From a virus: a DNA stretch of 40,733 nt. The notes beneath the pieces are model-generated. The model was not told the origin of the DNA. It did no database searches and saw only the letters and a list, made by a program, of their open reading frames with translations. The stretch is from positions 1 through 40,733 of IMG/VR virus record IMGVR_UViG_3300042433_000143; one strand, written 5' to 3'. A program made the translations under genes and the position numbers. This document shows positions 21,164 through 28,537 of the stretch, piece after piece (positions within the stretch are counted from its first letter, which is position 1; every line of letters starts with the position of its first letter).

Positions 21164-22116
21164 TGGCCGCCCCTTCCATCTCAACGCGCACCGCTCGCAC
21201 GGAGACGAAGGCCAAACAAGCCTGGCTCGAAGAGCGACGCACCTACCTGGGCGCCACGGACATCAGCGCGATTATGGGGATCAACCCCTACCAGTCGCCG
21301 CATGATGTTTGGCTTGCCAAGAAGGGCCTCAAGGAGGATGAGTCGAAGATCGCGATGCGCGTCGGTACCTACCTGGAGCCGTTCATCGCCAAGGAGTTCG
21401 AGCACCAGCACAGCGTGAAGGTTCGCCGCTCGCGCCTGTACCGCCACAGCCGCGTTGGCTTCCTGGCCTGCAACCCAGACCGCGAGTTCACGCTCGACGT
21501 GGACGGGGTGAAAGTGCCGGCCCTGCTTGAGTGCAAGTCGGTCGGTTACTTTGCCAGCGCGAACTTCGGCCAAGACGGTTCGGACCAGATCCCCGAGCAC
21601 TACATGATGCAAATCCTGTGGCAGATGATCATCACCGGCCGCAAGGTTGTAGCCCTGGCCGCGCTCGTGGACAATCGTGAGCTGCGGGTGTTCTACTACA
21701 CCCTTGACCCGAACTACTCGGGCTGGGCTCACGTGTTCGATGAGGTCACCGCGAAGCGCGTGTTCAACTTCGCTATTCGCTGGTGGGCTGAGCACATCGA
21801 AGGCGACAAGGAGCCCGAGATGACCGGCCACGAGTCGGATCACACCTACCTGCAGAAGGTTCGGCCCTCCTACGAGAACGGGCTTCTGACCAACGCCGAT
21901 GAGGCCACAGACGCCCTGTGTGTCCGGCTTGGCAAGGCCAAGACCCGTGCCGACCGGGCTCAGTACGTCGCCTCTGAGCTTGCCAACCGCATCAAGGCTT
22001 ACATGGCCAAGGAGCGAGTGAGCGAGCTTGAGACGACAGTCGGCACCTTCACATGGAAGACCAACGTGCGCGGAGTCGCCACGTTCAAGACCCCCTTTAA
22101 GAGCAACAAGGCATGA
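21163..22116 (+). CDS. YqaJ/lambda-exonuclease family recombination nuclease
   Basis: A 317-residue nuclease of the PD-(D/E)XK fold that resects double-stranded ends to give 3' single strands for annealing. Hallmarks: 'YLGATDISAIMGINPYQSPH' and 'DVWLAKKG' near residues 28-54, 'VGTYLEPFIAKEFE', 'CNPDREFTLD' and 'LLECKSVGYF' (the D...E-x-K catalytic site), and 'EHYMMQILWQMIIT' (the conserved Gln helix). It is followed with a 4-bp overlap by recT, making the usual exonuclease-annealase pair. It substitutes for RecBCD-type processing during phage replication. Confidence 0.9.
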   Translation: MAAPSISTRTARTETKAKQAWLEERRTYLGATDISAIMGINPYQSPHDVWLAKKGLKEDESKIAMRVGTYLEPFIAKEFEHQHSVKVRRSRLYRHSRVGFLACNPDREFTLDVDGVKVPALLECKSVGYFASANFGQDGSDQIPEHYMMQILWQMIITGRKVVALAALVDNRELRVFYYTLDPNYSGWAHVFDEVTAKRVFNFAIRWWAEHIEGDKEPEMTGHESDHTYLQKVRPSYENGLLTNADEATDALCVRLGKAKTRADRAQYVASELANRIKAYMAKERVSELETTVGTFTWKTNVRGVATFKTPFKSNKA

Positions 22117-22958
22117 ACAACGCCAATAAGATCAAGACACTTCAGGACCAGCTGAACAAGTCAGCCGGGACTCTCTCCAAGGTGGCCGCATCGAAGGTCA
22201 CCGCATCCCAACTCATCAAGATCGCGCTGAACGCGGCCATGCGGAACAGCACTCTCTTGCAGTGCGACGCTCGGTCCATCGTGCGGGCTGTGATGCAGGG
22301 CGCGGAGCTTGGCCTTGTGCCCGGCTCCGCCCTGAACCAAGCCTATCTGGTGCCATTCAAGAACAAGACGAACGGAACGTGGGAAGCGCAGTTGATCATC
22401 TCGGCGCAGGGCCTCGCTGAACTGGCGTACCGCTCTGGCATGGTCACGAGCATCACGGTCGAGTGCGTCTACCGAGGCGACGTGTTTGAGTTCGAGCAAG
22501 GTCTGAACCCCAAGCTGCGGCACATCCCTGCTGGCGAAACCGATGACCCCAGGGACATCACTCACGCCTACACGGTTGTGACCCTGAAGGACGGTGCTCA
22601 GGTGTTCAAGGTGATGACTCGCTCCCAGATCGACCGGATCATGAAGAAGAGCCCCAGCGTCAAATCTGGCTCCATGAGCCCGTGGTCTACGGACTACGAA
22701 GAGATGGCCCGCAAGACGGTGGCCAAGAACGCCTTCAAGTACGTGCCGAAGAGCATCGAAGTGGCAAAAGCGGCCGCGCTCGACTCCGCCCAGCAATCAG
22801 AGGACTGGTCGGACGTGGAGTTCGAGATTCCCGAAGCCATGCCGGATCTGCCCGAGGAAACCTCAAGCGCCGTCCAGGCCCTTGAGTCGAAGATTGCAGA
22901 GCGAACTGGTGACGTGGCAGACGAAGAAGACTTCGAGCCGAGTGGTGACGACGAATGA
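22113..22958 (+). CDS. recT: RecT single-strand annealing protein
   Basis: A 281-residue RecT/RecT-Redbeta superfamily protein that anneals complementary single strands. Family signature: 'SQLIKIALNAAMRNSTLLQC', 'SIVRAVMQGAELGLVPGSAL', 'NQAYLVPFKNK', 'QLIISAQGLAELAYRSGMVT', 'VKSGSMSPWSTDYEEMARKT'. The acidic C-terminal tail (residues about 230-281) is typical. The start ATG overlaps the exonuclease stop (ATGA), consistent with a working pair. With the SSB gene downstream this gives a complete recombination set. Confidence 0.92.
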   Translation: MNNANKIKTLQDQLNKSAGTLSKVAASKVTASQLIKIALNAAMRNSTLLQCDARSIVRAVMQGAELGLVPGSALNQAYLVPFKNKTNGTWEAQLIISAQGLAELAYRSGMVTSITVECVYRGDVFEFEQGLNPKLRHIPAGETDDPRDITHAYTVVTLKDGAQVFKVMTRSQIDRIMKKSPSVKSGSMSPWSTDYEEMARKTVAKNAFKYVPKSIEVAKAAALDSAQQSEDWSDVEFEIPEAMPDLPEETSSAVQALESKIAERTGDVADEEDFEPSGDDE

Positions 22959-23593
22959 AGAGCTTTATCGCTCTCGACTTCGAGGGGTCCGGCAAGGACC
23001 CCCGCCGCCACGCGCCCACGCAGATCGGCCTGGCCCTGTTCGAGGAGGACACGGTAGTGGCCACGCTGGAGACCCTGATCGGCCCGCCGAGGCACTACAA
23101 GACGAAGGCCATCACGCGCGAGTACGACGCCACGGCCCTCGAACTGACCGGCTTCACGATGAAGCAGCTTCTTGCGGCCCCGGAGCCCGCCGAGGTGTGT
23201 TCGATGGTCCGGTCCTGGGTGCGAGAGCACGCCATCGGGAACCTGCCGCTGGTGGCCTACAACGCTGGTGGCTACGACTGGCCGATGATGCGAGAACTCG
23301 CGTACTTGGGCGGCTACTATGACCAAAGGGCGCGGCGGCGTGAGCCTGCAAGCCTGGGCCTCTCTCATCGTTGGGTGTGCGCTCAAGAGCTTGCGAGAGC
23401 CAAGATCGAGCCCGAGGAAGTGGAGGCGTACTCGCTTGACCAAGTGGCCAAAGTGCTTGGCCTTGATGGTCGCACTACAGAGCTTCACGGAGCCCTTGAG
23501 GATGCCATTCTGGCCGGGCGCGTCCTGCGTGCGCTCAGCAAACCCAGGGAACTCTCTGGCACGTTGCTGGAAGAGGCTGAGGTGGTGGCGTGA
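22955..23593 (+). CDS. DnaQ-like DEDDh 3'-5' exonuclease
   Basis: A 212-residue exonuclease of the RNase H/DnaQ fold. Exo I: 'FIALDFEGSGKDP' (Asp8, Glu10). Exo II: 'LVAYNAGGYDWPMM' (Asp108). Exo III: 'LHGALEDAILAGRV' (His178, Asp183), which makes it the DEDDh subtype. It may proofread, trim recombination intermediates or degrade host DNA. Downstream of RecT it probably serves recombination or nucleotide recycling. It starts at ATG 22955 (ATGA overlap with recT). Confidence 0.87.
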   Translation: MKSFIALDFEGSGKDPRRHAPTQIGLALFEEDTVVATLETLIGPPRHYKTKAITREYDATALELTGFTMKQLLAAPEPAEVCSMVRSWVREHAIGNLPLVAYNAGGYDWPMMRELAYLGGYYDQRARRREPASLGLSHRWVCAQELARAKIEPEEVEAYSLDQVAKVLGLDGRTTELHGALEDAILAGRVLRALSKPRELSGTLLEEAEVVA

Positions 23594-24303
23594 AGGTGCG
23601 CCCCATCCTGTTCAACGGGGAGATGGTGCGGGCCATCCTCGAAGGTCGCAAGACGCAGACCAGGCGTGTTATCAAAGACTTCCCCGAATATCACAAAGGG
23701 ACTGAGGCTCCGCAAGCAAAGCGAGGAGAGCCGCCGCGTCACCCATCCTCGTACTTCGACTGTTATTGCAACAAGCCAAGGACAGAAGCCAACCCAAGGG
23801 GAATGTCTGACCGATGGTGCTGGTGGGATGAATACGACAGGATGGGAAACGGCTGGCTCAAATGCCCCTTCGGTGTCCCTGGCGACCGCCTTTGGGTGCG
23901 CGAGACGTGGGGTGACGGGGAAGAAAACAACTGCGAACCGGGCGTTTACTACCGAGCCACCGACCCCGCATGGGATAAGGAAGAAACCGGGTTCCGGTGG
24001 AAGCCCTCCATCCATATGCCCCGCTGGGCTTCACGCATCTCGCTGGAAGTCACGGGCGTTCGCGTGGAGCGGTTGAATGACATCAGCGAGGCAGACGCCG
24101 AGGCGGAAGGTGCCTCGAAAGTGCTCTGGTTTTGCCCTGCGGGAAAACCCGAATGCCGCATGAATCTAGGCAAGGACGTCTTTGACATCTCCTACATCAA
24201 CGGCTTTGCAAATGTCTGGGAGTCCATCAACGGCCCCGGCTCGTGGGCAGAGAACCCGTGGGTCTGGGTGCTGGAGTTCAAGCGGATTGAGGTCCCCGCA
24301 TGA
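23590..24303 (+). CDS. ASCH/PUA-like phage protein
   Basis: A 237-residue protein of a widespread phage family that begins 'KVRPILFNGEMVRAILEGRK' and 'TQTRRVIK' and continues with 'GDRLWVRETWG', 'GVYYRATDP', 'KPSIHMPRWASRISLEVTGV' and a C-terminal 'VWESINGPGSW...NPWVWVLEFKRI'. The layout is that of ASCH (PUA-like) domains, thought to bind RNA or modified nucleotides. Homologs are sometimes labelled morphogenetic proteins, a label I would not trust. It starts at a GTG overlapping the exonuclease stop. The exact role is unknown. Confidence 0.75.
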   Translation: MKVRPILFNGEMVRAILEGRKTQTRRVIKDFPEYHKGTEAPQAKRGEPPRHPSSYFDCYCNKPRTEANPRGMSDRWCWWDEYDRMGNGWLKCPFGVPGDRLWVRETWGDGEENNCEPGVYYRATDPAWDKEETGFRWKPSIHMPRWASRISLEVTGVRVERLNDISEADAEAEGASKVLWFCPAGKPECRMNLGKDVFDISYINGFANVWESINGPGSWAENPWVWVLEFKRIEVPA

Positions 24304-24500
24304 AACGCCGCCACATCCACCTCGACAAAGTGACCGCGCTAGGCACCTGCCCGGCCTCTGGGAAGATGAAGTACGGCACTCGCGCTGAAGCCTCTGTGAA
24401 GCGGCGCAAGCAACTCACCGACCAAGGCAAGGTTTACCGTTGCCCCGACTGCCACTGCTGGCACATTTCCTCTGAACGGAGGTCCAAAACACATGACTGA
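24300..24500 (+). CDS. Small zinc-finger-like phage protein
   Basis: A 66-residue basic protein (MKRRHIHLDKVTALGTCPAS) with one Cys in 'GTCPASGKMKYGT' and a second cluster 'YRCPDCHCWHISSERRS' (CxxCxCxH). This 'Y.C..C..WH.S' ending is common in small phage proteins encoded near recombination genes. A zinc-bound fold that touches nucleic acid is likely. It is ATGA-coupled to the ASCH gene. Specific function unknown. Confidence 0.6.
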   Translation: MKRRHIHLDKVTALGTCPASGKMKYGTRAEASVKRRKQLTDQGKVYRCPDCHCWHISSERRSKTHD

Positions 24501-24678
24501 AACCGCAATCGTTGCTCAGGCCCGCTATGTGCGGGAACTTCAGAAATCCTACTACAAGGGCGAGAAGCATCTGCTTTGGGAGTGCAAGACCCAAGAGAAG
24601 AAGCTCGATGAGATGATCGAAGAGCTTGACCGTGGCCAAGTATCCATCATGGACATGGCCTCCGAGGTGACCGCGTGA
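24493..24678 (+). CDS. Hypothetical small helical protein
   Basis: A 61-residue protein (MTETAIVAQARYVRELQKSY, KGEKHLLWECKTQEKKLDEM) predicted to be a helical hairpin or coiled coil. Its ATG overlaps the preceding stop and its stop overlaps the ssb GTG. No family recognised. The direct coupling to ssb suggests a role in the same replication-recombination step. Confidence 0.55.
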   Translation: MTETAIVAQARYVRELQKSYYKGEKHLLWECKTQEKKLDEMIEELDRGQVSIMDMASEVTA

Positions 24679-25058
24679 ACACGAACGTCGTTGTTATCTC
24701 CGGCCGCGTCGGCAAGAAGCCCGAGCAACGCCTCACCACGGGCGGAACGGAGGTCACTGAGTTCTCCATCGCCGTGGACAAACGCAAGAAGGAGGATCCG
24801 CCGATGTGGTTCCGCATCACGGCCTTCGGCAAACAGGCTGAGTTCGCGAATCAGTTTCTCGACAAAGGCCGCCAGGTCATCATCTCGGGCCGCTTAGAGC
24901 AGCGCAAGTACGAAGATCGTGACGGCAAGAGCCGGGAGTCCATCTCGATTGTCGCAGAGCAAATCGAGGCCGTGGGTTCTCGGACTGATGGCGTGAAGCA
25001 GGTGCAAGGCACCCAAGACATTCATGGAGAGGAAGATGACTTTGACCCATTCTCATAG
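24675..25058 (+). CDS. ssb: Single-stranded DNA-binding protein
   Basis: A 127-residue SSB. The OB fold covers residues 1-105 (VVVISGRVGKKPEQRLTTGG, EFSIAVDKRKKEDPPMWFRI, FLDKGRQVIISGRLEQRKYE). The short linker ends in the acidic tip EEDDFDPFS, which binds partner proteins (one extra Ser after the usual terminal Phe). It coats single strands made by the exonuclease and replication fork. The start is GTG 24675, overlapping the previous stop as GTGA; the 3' end is overlapped by the HNH-AP2 gene for 23 bp. Confidence 0.93.
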   Translation: MNTNVVVISGRVGKKPEQRLTTGGTEVTEFSIAVDKRKKEDPPMWFRITAFGKQAEFANQFLDKGRQVIISGRLEQRKYEDRDGKSRESISIVAEQIEAVGSRTDGVKQVQGTQDIHGEEDDFDPFS

Positions 25059-25614
25059 CCATAAGCTCTCGATGGCTAGACGCAAGCTAGGATCGCAAAT
25101 CAGGCTCATTGGCGACGGTGCCGCAGAAGTGGAACTCACCCAGGGTCTTGTAGCAATCATCGATCAAGAAGACATTCCCCTAGTCGCACCGCACAAATGG
25201 CATGTGGCAAGAGGAAACAAGGACCTCTGCTATGCCAGGTGCAACGGAGACAGAAAGGCTGTGCCCATGCACCGCCTCTTGTTTGGAGACATTCCTGCTG
25301 ATGTTCAGGTGGACCATATCGACCGGAACGGGCTCAACAACCGCAGAAGCAACTTGCGGCTATCTAATGCCACATTCCAGAAGCTAAACCAATCGGTGCG
25401 CCGAGACTGCACCAGCGGGTGCACTGGAGTCCATTTGCGGCCAGACGGCAAGTGGCAGGCCAGAATCTCGGTGAACGGCAGGCGCGTAAGCCTTGGCCAC
25501 TTTGCCACATTCAATGACGCACAGTTCTGCATGGAGTCGGTGCGTTCAATCGTGGATGAGCTTATGCTCCAGCTTCCAACTGTAGCCAAAGTGCTTGAGA
25601 GGGAAGCGTCGTGA
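25036..25614 (+). CDS. HNH homing-type endonuclease with AP2 DNA-binding domain
   Basis: A 192-residue nuclease. Residues about 45-110 form the HNH part: 'PLVAPHKWHVARG', 'VPMHRLLFG', 'QVDHIDRNGLNNRRSNLRLS'. Residues about 128-170 (GCTGVHLRPDGKWQARISVN, GRRVSLGHFATFNDA) are an AP2 domain. This pair is characteristic of free-standing homing endonucleases. The start is ATG 25036, with GGAGAGG upstream, inside the ssb end. The DNA is poorer in GC than nearby genes, which fits a mobile gene that settled beside ssb, though without breaking it. Confidence 0.85.
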   Translation: MTLTHSHSHKLSMARRKLGSQIRLIGDGAAEVELTQGLVAIIDQEDIPLVAPHKWHVARGNKDLCYARCNGDRKAVPMHRLLFGDIPADVQVDHIDRNGLNNRRSNLRLSNATFQKLNQSVRRDCTSGCTGVHLRPDGKWQARISVNGRRVSLGHFATFNDAQFCMESVRSIVDELMLQLPTVAKVLEREAS

Positions 25615-25949
25615 CAGGCAACCCCACCCTCACCCCTGAACCCACTCTCTCCCTCGGCCACGGCTGGGGAGAGGCCCTGTGCGTGATCACCTTCCCTGGC
25701 GGCGTCTACGCGGCAAATCAGGCCACTCCGCACGGGCCTGACTCCTTCGAGGTTCACGGCCTGGCCGTGCATCTGGATGAGGCGTCTGCGCAGGATTACC
25801 TCACCTTCCACCGTGAGAGCCTGCCACCGGGCGGGGAGATTGTAAGCAAGAGCTACGAGGCCGCGCGAGAGATCGCAGTTGGCAAGGGGCTCGGCGCGCT
25901 GTTGCTCTTTCGCGGGGCTGTGATCGTGGATGTGGAGTACCTGAAATGA
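25611..25949 (+). CDS. Hypothetical protein
   Basis: A 112-residue protein starting at GTG 25611 (MTGNPTLTPEPTLSLGHGWG). The first 15 residues are Pro/Thr-rich. The rest looks like a compact alpha/beta domain (ALCVITFPGGVYAANQATPH, EAAREIAVGKGLGALLLFRG, AVIVDVEYLK). I recognise no family. GTGA and ATGA overlaps lock it into the rightward operon. Confidence 0.55.
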   Translation: MTGNPTLTPEPTLSLGHGWGEALCVITFPGGVYAANQATPHGPDSFEVHGLAVHLDEASAQDYLTFHRESLPPGGEIVSKSYEAAREIAVGKGLGALLLFRGAVIVDVEYLK

Positions 25950-26338
25950 CGGACAAAGAAAAGCTGAAGGCGATTAAGGATGCGATAGGCTCACCGCTCA
26001 ACAACGGACTCTGCTTTGATGAAATCATCCGTGTTCTAAACGATGAACCCGACCCCCACCCCCTCGGCTCGGTGCGCTTTGACGAGGCGACGGAGGAACA
26101 GTTTGCGGAGTTCTGGGAAGCGGCTGGGTTCGTGATTGGGGGCAATACCCATGTTGGCATTTGGGCTGATAAGTTGGTCAATGGATTCCCGGATGAACTA
26201 ACGGTATCAAAAAATGGTGCGATTGATATGTATGCGGGGGCTACAAGCATACATCTCGGACGGCTCCCCACCTTCCAAGAAGCCCTGGACGCGCTCAACG
26301 AACTGGCCGCGACCAAGATCATGGGAGGGTGGGAATGA
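25946..26338 (+). CDS. Hypothetical protein
   Basis: A 130-residue acidic protein (MTDKEKLKAIKDAIGSPLNN, RFDEATEEQFAEFWEAAGFV, LPTFQEALDALNELAATKIM). The part coding residues about 60-100 is distinctly richer in A and T than the flanks. I recognise no family. Its ends overlap both neighbours by 4 bp (ATGA). Confidence 0.55.
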   Translation: MTDKEKLKAIKDAIGSPLNNGLCFDEIIRVLNDEPDPHPLGSVRFDEATEEQFAEFWEAAGFVIGGNTHVGIWADKLVNGFPDELTVSKNGAIDMYAGATSIHLGRLPTFQEALDALNELAATKIMGGWE

Positions 26339-26535
26339 GCCGCTACGCCAAGCAGCGACTCACCCTGCTTCAGTACGGGTGGGATGACTACACGAACTGG
26401 AAACGTGGCGGCGGGCCGGAGCCTGAGAACCCGTATCAGTGCCTCGGCTTTGCGAAGCGGGCGTGGCTCGAAGGCTACATGATGGCCAAGAGGGGAGAAC
26501 CGAGGCCGGAAAAGTTGGGGGAGGTGGTGCGCTGA
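26335..26535 (+). CDS. Small protein with Rmf/CrpP-like motif
   Basis: A 66-residue basic protein from ATG 26335. The segment 'ENPYQCLGFAKRAWLEGYMM' followed by AKRGEP resembles the 'NPY....xxxxxWxxGWxxA' motif of ribosome modulation factor and CrpP-like small proteins, common as phage accessory genes. A role in binding ribosomes or in drug or nucleotide modification cannot be shown from this. Coupled by ATGA to the gene upstream and by TGATG to the next. Confidence 0.5.
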   Translation: MSRYAKQRLTLLQYGWDDYTNWKRGGGPEPENPYQCLGFAKRAWLEGYMMAKRGEPRPEKLGEVVR

Positions 26536-27047
26536 TGAGCCTGAAGAACAAGGCCATGAAGGCGGCTCGTATCCTTGCCGGGAATGCCGTTTCGCCCGAG
26601 CATCACGCGAACGTGGCGAGCATGATTGCCCGCGAAGCTCAGGCACTCTCCATGGCCGATGGGATGCACTACACGCCTACCCATATCAGCAACAAGTTCA
26701 CGAAGGATGAGCTTCGGGTTATGCCAGACACCGTGGTTCCTTGGTGCCGGTTGCGGATTGGAGACACGGTGGTTCTCATGGGGCTCTCTCACGCGAACAA
26801 GGACATGATGGCCTCTGAGGGGCAAGATGTTGAGTTCGACTTCAGAGGGCCAGACGCCCCCAATGCAGTCATTCTTGCTTACTACGAGGATGGCTCGTAT
26901 TTCCCTAGCTCCGACGATGTGATGATCGTGGCCACCGATGCCGCGCCCAACACTCTGCTCGACCAAAGGGGAATGGAGTCGGCTATGAGAGGTGGCCTTC
27001 TTGATCAGTTGGTGCGACTGTTGATCAAGCACGGGCGAATGGAGTAA
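26535..27047 (+). CDS. Hypothetical protein
   Basis: A 170-residue protein from ATG 26535. It has an N-terminal helical part (NKAMKAARILAGNAVSPEHH) and a central beta barrel-like part (CRLRIGDTVVLMGLSHANKD, DVEFDFRGPDAPNAVILAYY), then a helical C-terminus (LLDQLVRLLIKHGRME). No family recognised. It is the last gene before the excisionase-integrase pair and is TAATG-coupled to it. Confidence 0.55.
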   Translation: MSLKNKAMKAARILAGNAVSPEHHANVASMIAREAQALSMADGMHYTPTHISNKFTKDELRVMPDTVVPWCRLRIGDTVVLMGLSHANKDMMASEGQDVEFDFRGPDAPNAVILAYYEDGSYFPSSDDVMIVATDAAPNTLLDQRGMESAMRGGLLDQLVRLLIKHGRME

Positions 27048-27433
27048 TGCCCTCCACCCCGCTCCCTCGACTCGCCGTCACCGCCGCCAACGCGGCCACC
27101 ATCCTGGGGGTCCCCAAGGGGACCTTCCAGGGGCTCGTAGATGCGGGGCTCATCACCCCGCTCCCTTATCTCGGAACCTACGCGATGTCCGATTTGAAGG
27201 GCTTGATTCAGGCACTTAGAACACAGCAAAACAGCACGAATGGAACGGATTTACAGGGGAATCAAGATCACAGGGAGAGTTCAGACGAAGGGCAAGATCG
27301 AGGCCCGCTGGACCTTCGACAAGAAGCGGAGCTCTTGCTACGGCGCAACATGGGAGGAAGCAGTCGAGAAAGCGATTCTGCGCCTGAAGCCGAGCCTCGC
27401 CGCCCGCGACGCGGAAAGCCTTCAGCGGCGTAG
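27047..27433 (+). CDS. xis: Excisionase-like small helix-turn-helix protein
   Basis: A 128-residue frame. Only the first 65 residues look like a folded protein: 'LAVTAANAATILGVPKGTFQ' and 'GLVDAGLITPLPYLGTYAMS' form a MerR/AlpA-type winged helix-turn-helix, the fold of excisionases. Residues after about 64 are Gln/Asn/Arg-rich and simply follow from overlap with the integrase gene (194 bp). The gene lies directly before int, the usual xis-int order. It likely binds attP arms to favour excision. The long overlap could couple translation of the two. Confidence 0.6.
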   Translation: MPSTPLPRLAVTAANAATILGVPKGTFQGLVDAGLITPLPYLGTYAMSDLKGLIQALRTQQNSTNGTDLQGNQDHRESSDEGQDRGPLDLRQEAELLLRRNMGGSSRESDSAPEAEPRRPRRGKPSAA

Positions 27434-28328
27434 CCGTTCCGTCATTATCTGGTTCGCTGGCGAGCTGAGCCAGCTCTACGCCGACCGTTCACCCGCCACC
27501 CGCGAGCAAGCCGCCTGGGCCATTCAAACGCTCTGCGATTGCACGCCGGACGCTCTTCTGCTTGATGACCTCACCCTTGGGGCCGTGCTGGGAATCTGGC
27601 GCGAAGCCTGCGCGCGCTACCCGAAGCCCAACACCCGGAGAACGCTGCGGAAGTTCTTGGTGAGAGCGTGCGGGCTGTGGGCCAGGTCAGGAATCACACC
27701 CTACGATTACACGCGGGAGATCAAGGCGCCGGCCGCCACGCGAAAGGAGATCGTCCCCACCGCCGATGAAGCCATGCGGCTGTGGCTCGCTCACCGGGAG
27801 CACTACCTTGGCCCCCTGCTGTTCTGTGAGTTCGTCCTTGGGATGCGATCAAGCGAAGCCCGCGCCATCACGCTCGATATGCTGGGCGAGGATACGCTTC
27901 TGGTGCCAGGCACCAAGACGAAGGCCGCACACCGCACGCTGGCCCTCTCTCCGGCCATCAGCGCCGTCTTGCACCACTACGCCGCTGGCCAGCGCAGATA
28001 CCTCTGCGGCAACTCTCAGGGCGGATTCCTGCGGGACAACATCACGAGAGACCTGCGGCCCCTCTACGCCGCCGCTGGGGTGCCTTACGCGGCTCAGCAC
28101 GGCCTTCGCCATGCCTTTGCGACCGGTGCCGAGCTTTTGGGGATGCCTCGCTCCGTGCGCATGGCCATCATGGGGCAGTCGGTGACTCACGAAATCGGAG
28201 ACCTCTATGTTCATCCGGCCCCGGTAAATGTACGGGATTGGCTCACGATTTGGGAGAACTCGCTTGGCCTCGAAGCGCGAAATCTGTGGGGTACCGCTGG
28301 GGTACCGGAAATCAGGTTGCCGAAGTAA
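27240..28328 (+). CDS. int: Tyrosine integrase
   Basis: A 362-residue site-specific recombinase that joins attP to the host tRNA gene. The N-terminal 55 residues (GIKITGRVQTKGKIEARWTF, YGATWEEAVEKAI) resemble the three-strand-plus-helix arm-binding domain. The core-binding domain follows at about 70-165. The catalytic domain has Arg203 (GMRSSEAR), Lys226 or Lys228 (GTKTKAAHRTL), His287-x-x-Arg290 (HGLRHAFATG), His317 and nucleophile Tyr323 (HEIGDLYVHP). All active-site residues are present. The 3' end of the gene contains two arm-type repeats TGGGGTACC. Start ATG 27240 lies inside xis. Confidence 0.9.
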   Translation: MERIYRGIKITGRVQTKGKIEARWTFDKKRSSCYGATWEEAVEKAILRLKPSLAARDAESLQRRSRSVIIWFAGELSQLYADRSPATREQAAWAIQTLCDCTPDALLLDDLTLGAVLGIWREACARYPKPNTRRTLRKFLVRACGLWARSGITPYDYTREIKAPAATRKEIVPTADEAMRLWLAHREHYLGPLLFCEFVLGMRSSEARAITLDMLGEDTLLVPGTKTKAAHRTLALSPAISAVLHHYAAGQRRYLCGNSQGGFLRDNITRDLRPLYAAAGVPYAAQHGLRHAFATGAELLGMPRSVRMAIMGQSVTHEIGDLYVHPAPVNVRDWLTIWENSLGLEARNLWGTAGVPEIRLPK

Positions 28329-28512
28329 ATGGGCGATTTTGAACCTGAAATCTGGTCGGAGCGCCGGGATTTGAACCCGGGACCTCTTCCCCCCCAGGGA
28401 GTCGGCATTTGCTCATTTGAACCTGAGCCTGTGGCCGATTCTGCCACTTGCGCCCGGTTTAGCCTCGCAAAAGTGCGGGTGGTACCCCACGCGGCCTGGG
28501 GTACTGGGGTAC
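28287..28512. other. attP: Phage attachment site attP with arm repeats
   Basis: Five copies of TGGGGTAC flank a tRNA-derived core. On the left they are at 28287-28295 and 28298-28306, direct and 11 bp apart, inside the end of int. On the right they are at 28481-28489 (inverted, GGTACCCCA), 28497-28504 and 28505-28512. The core is at 28353-28397. An 11-bp direct repeat TTTGAACCTGA brackets the core (28338-28348 and 28416-28426), and a GTGGC/GCCAC inverted repeat lies at about 28429-28446. This is the arm-core-arm design of lambda-type integrases. Confidence 0.8.
28353..28397 (-). tRNA. 3' half of a tRNA-Pro(GGG) gene, att core (not a complete tRNA)
   Basis: Minus-strand reading from 28397 gives an anticodon loop CTGGGGG (anticodon GGG), the 3' stem GGAAG, a 5-base variable loop AGGTC, a T stem-loop CCGGG-TTCAAAT-CCCGG, the acceptor strand CGCTCCG, discriminator A and CCA. 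The 5' half (acceptor, D arm, first anticodon strand) is missing: the bases before the loop only partly match the needed CTTCC, and no CGGAGCG is found. So this fragment would restore the 3' end of a host tRNA-Pro gene after integration. Confidence 0.75.
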
Positions 28513-28537
28513 GAATGATGTGGGTAGGATTACAGGC

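Noticed and set aside
28353-28455. A complete tRNA-Leu-like gene, since the minus strand shows a D-arm-like GTGGC..GCCAC element and a CAA-containing loop upstream of the T arm
   Set aside because: The total would be about 103 bases, too long even for a class II tRNA, and the 5' strand does not pair with the acceptor CGCTCCG. The 3' half fits tRNA-Pro(GGG) better, as an att core.
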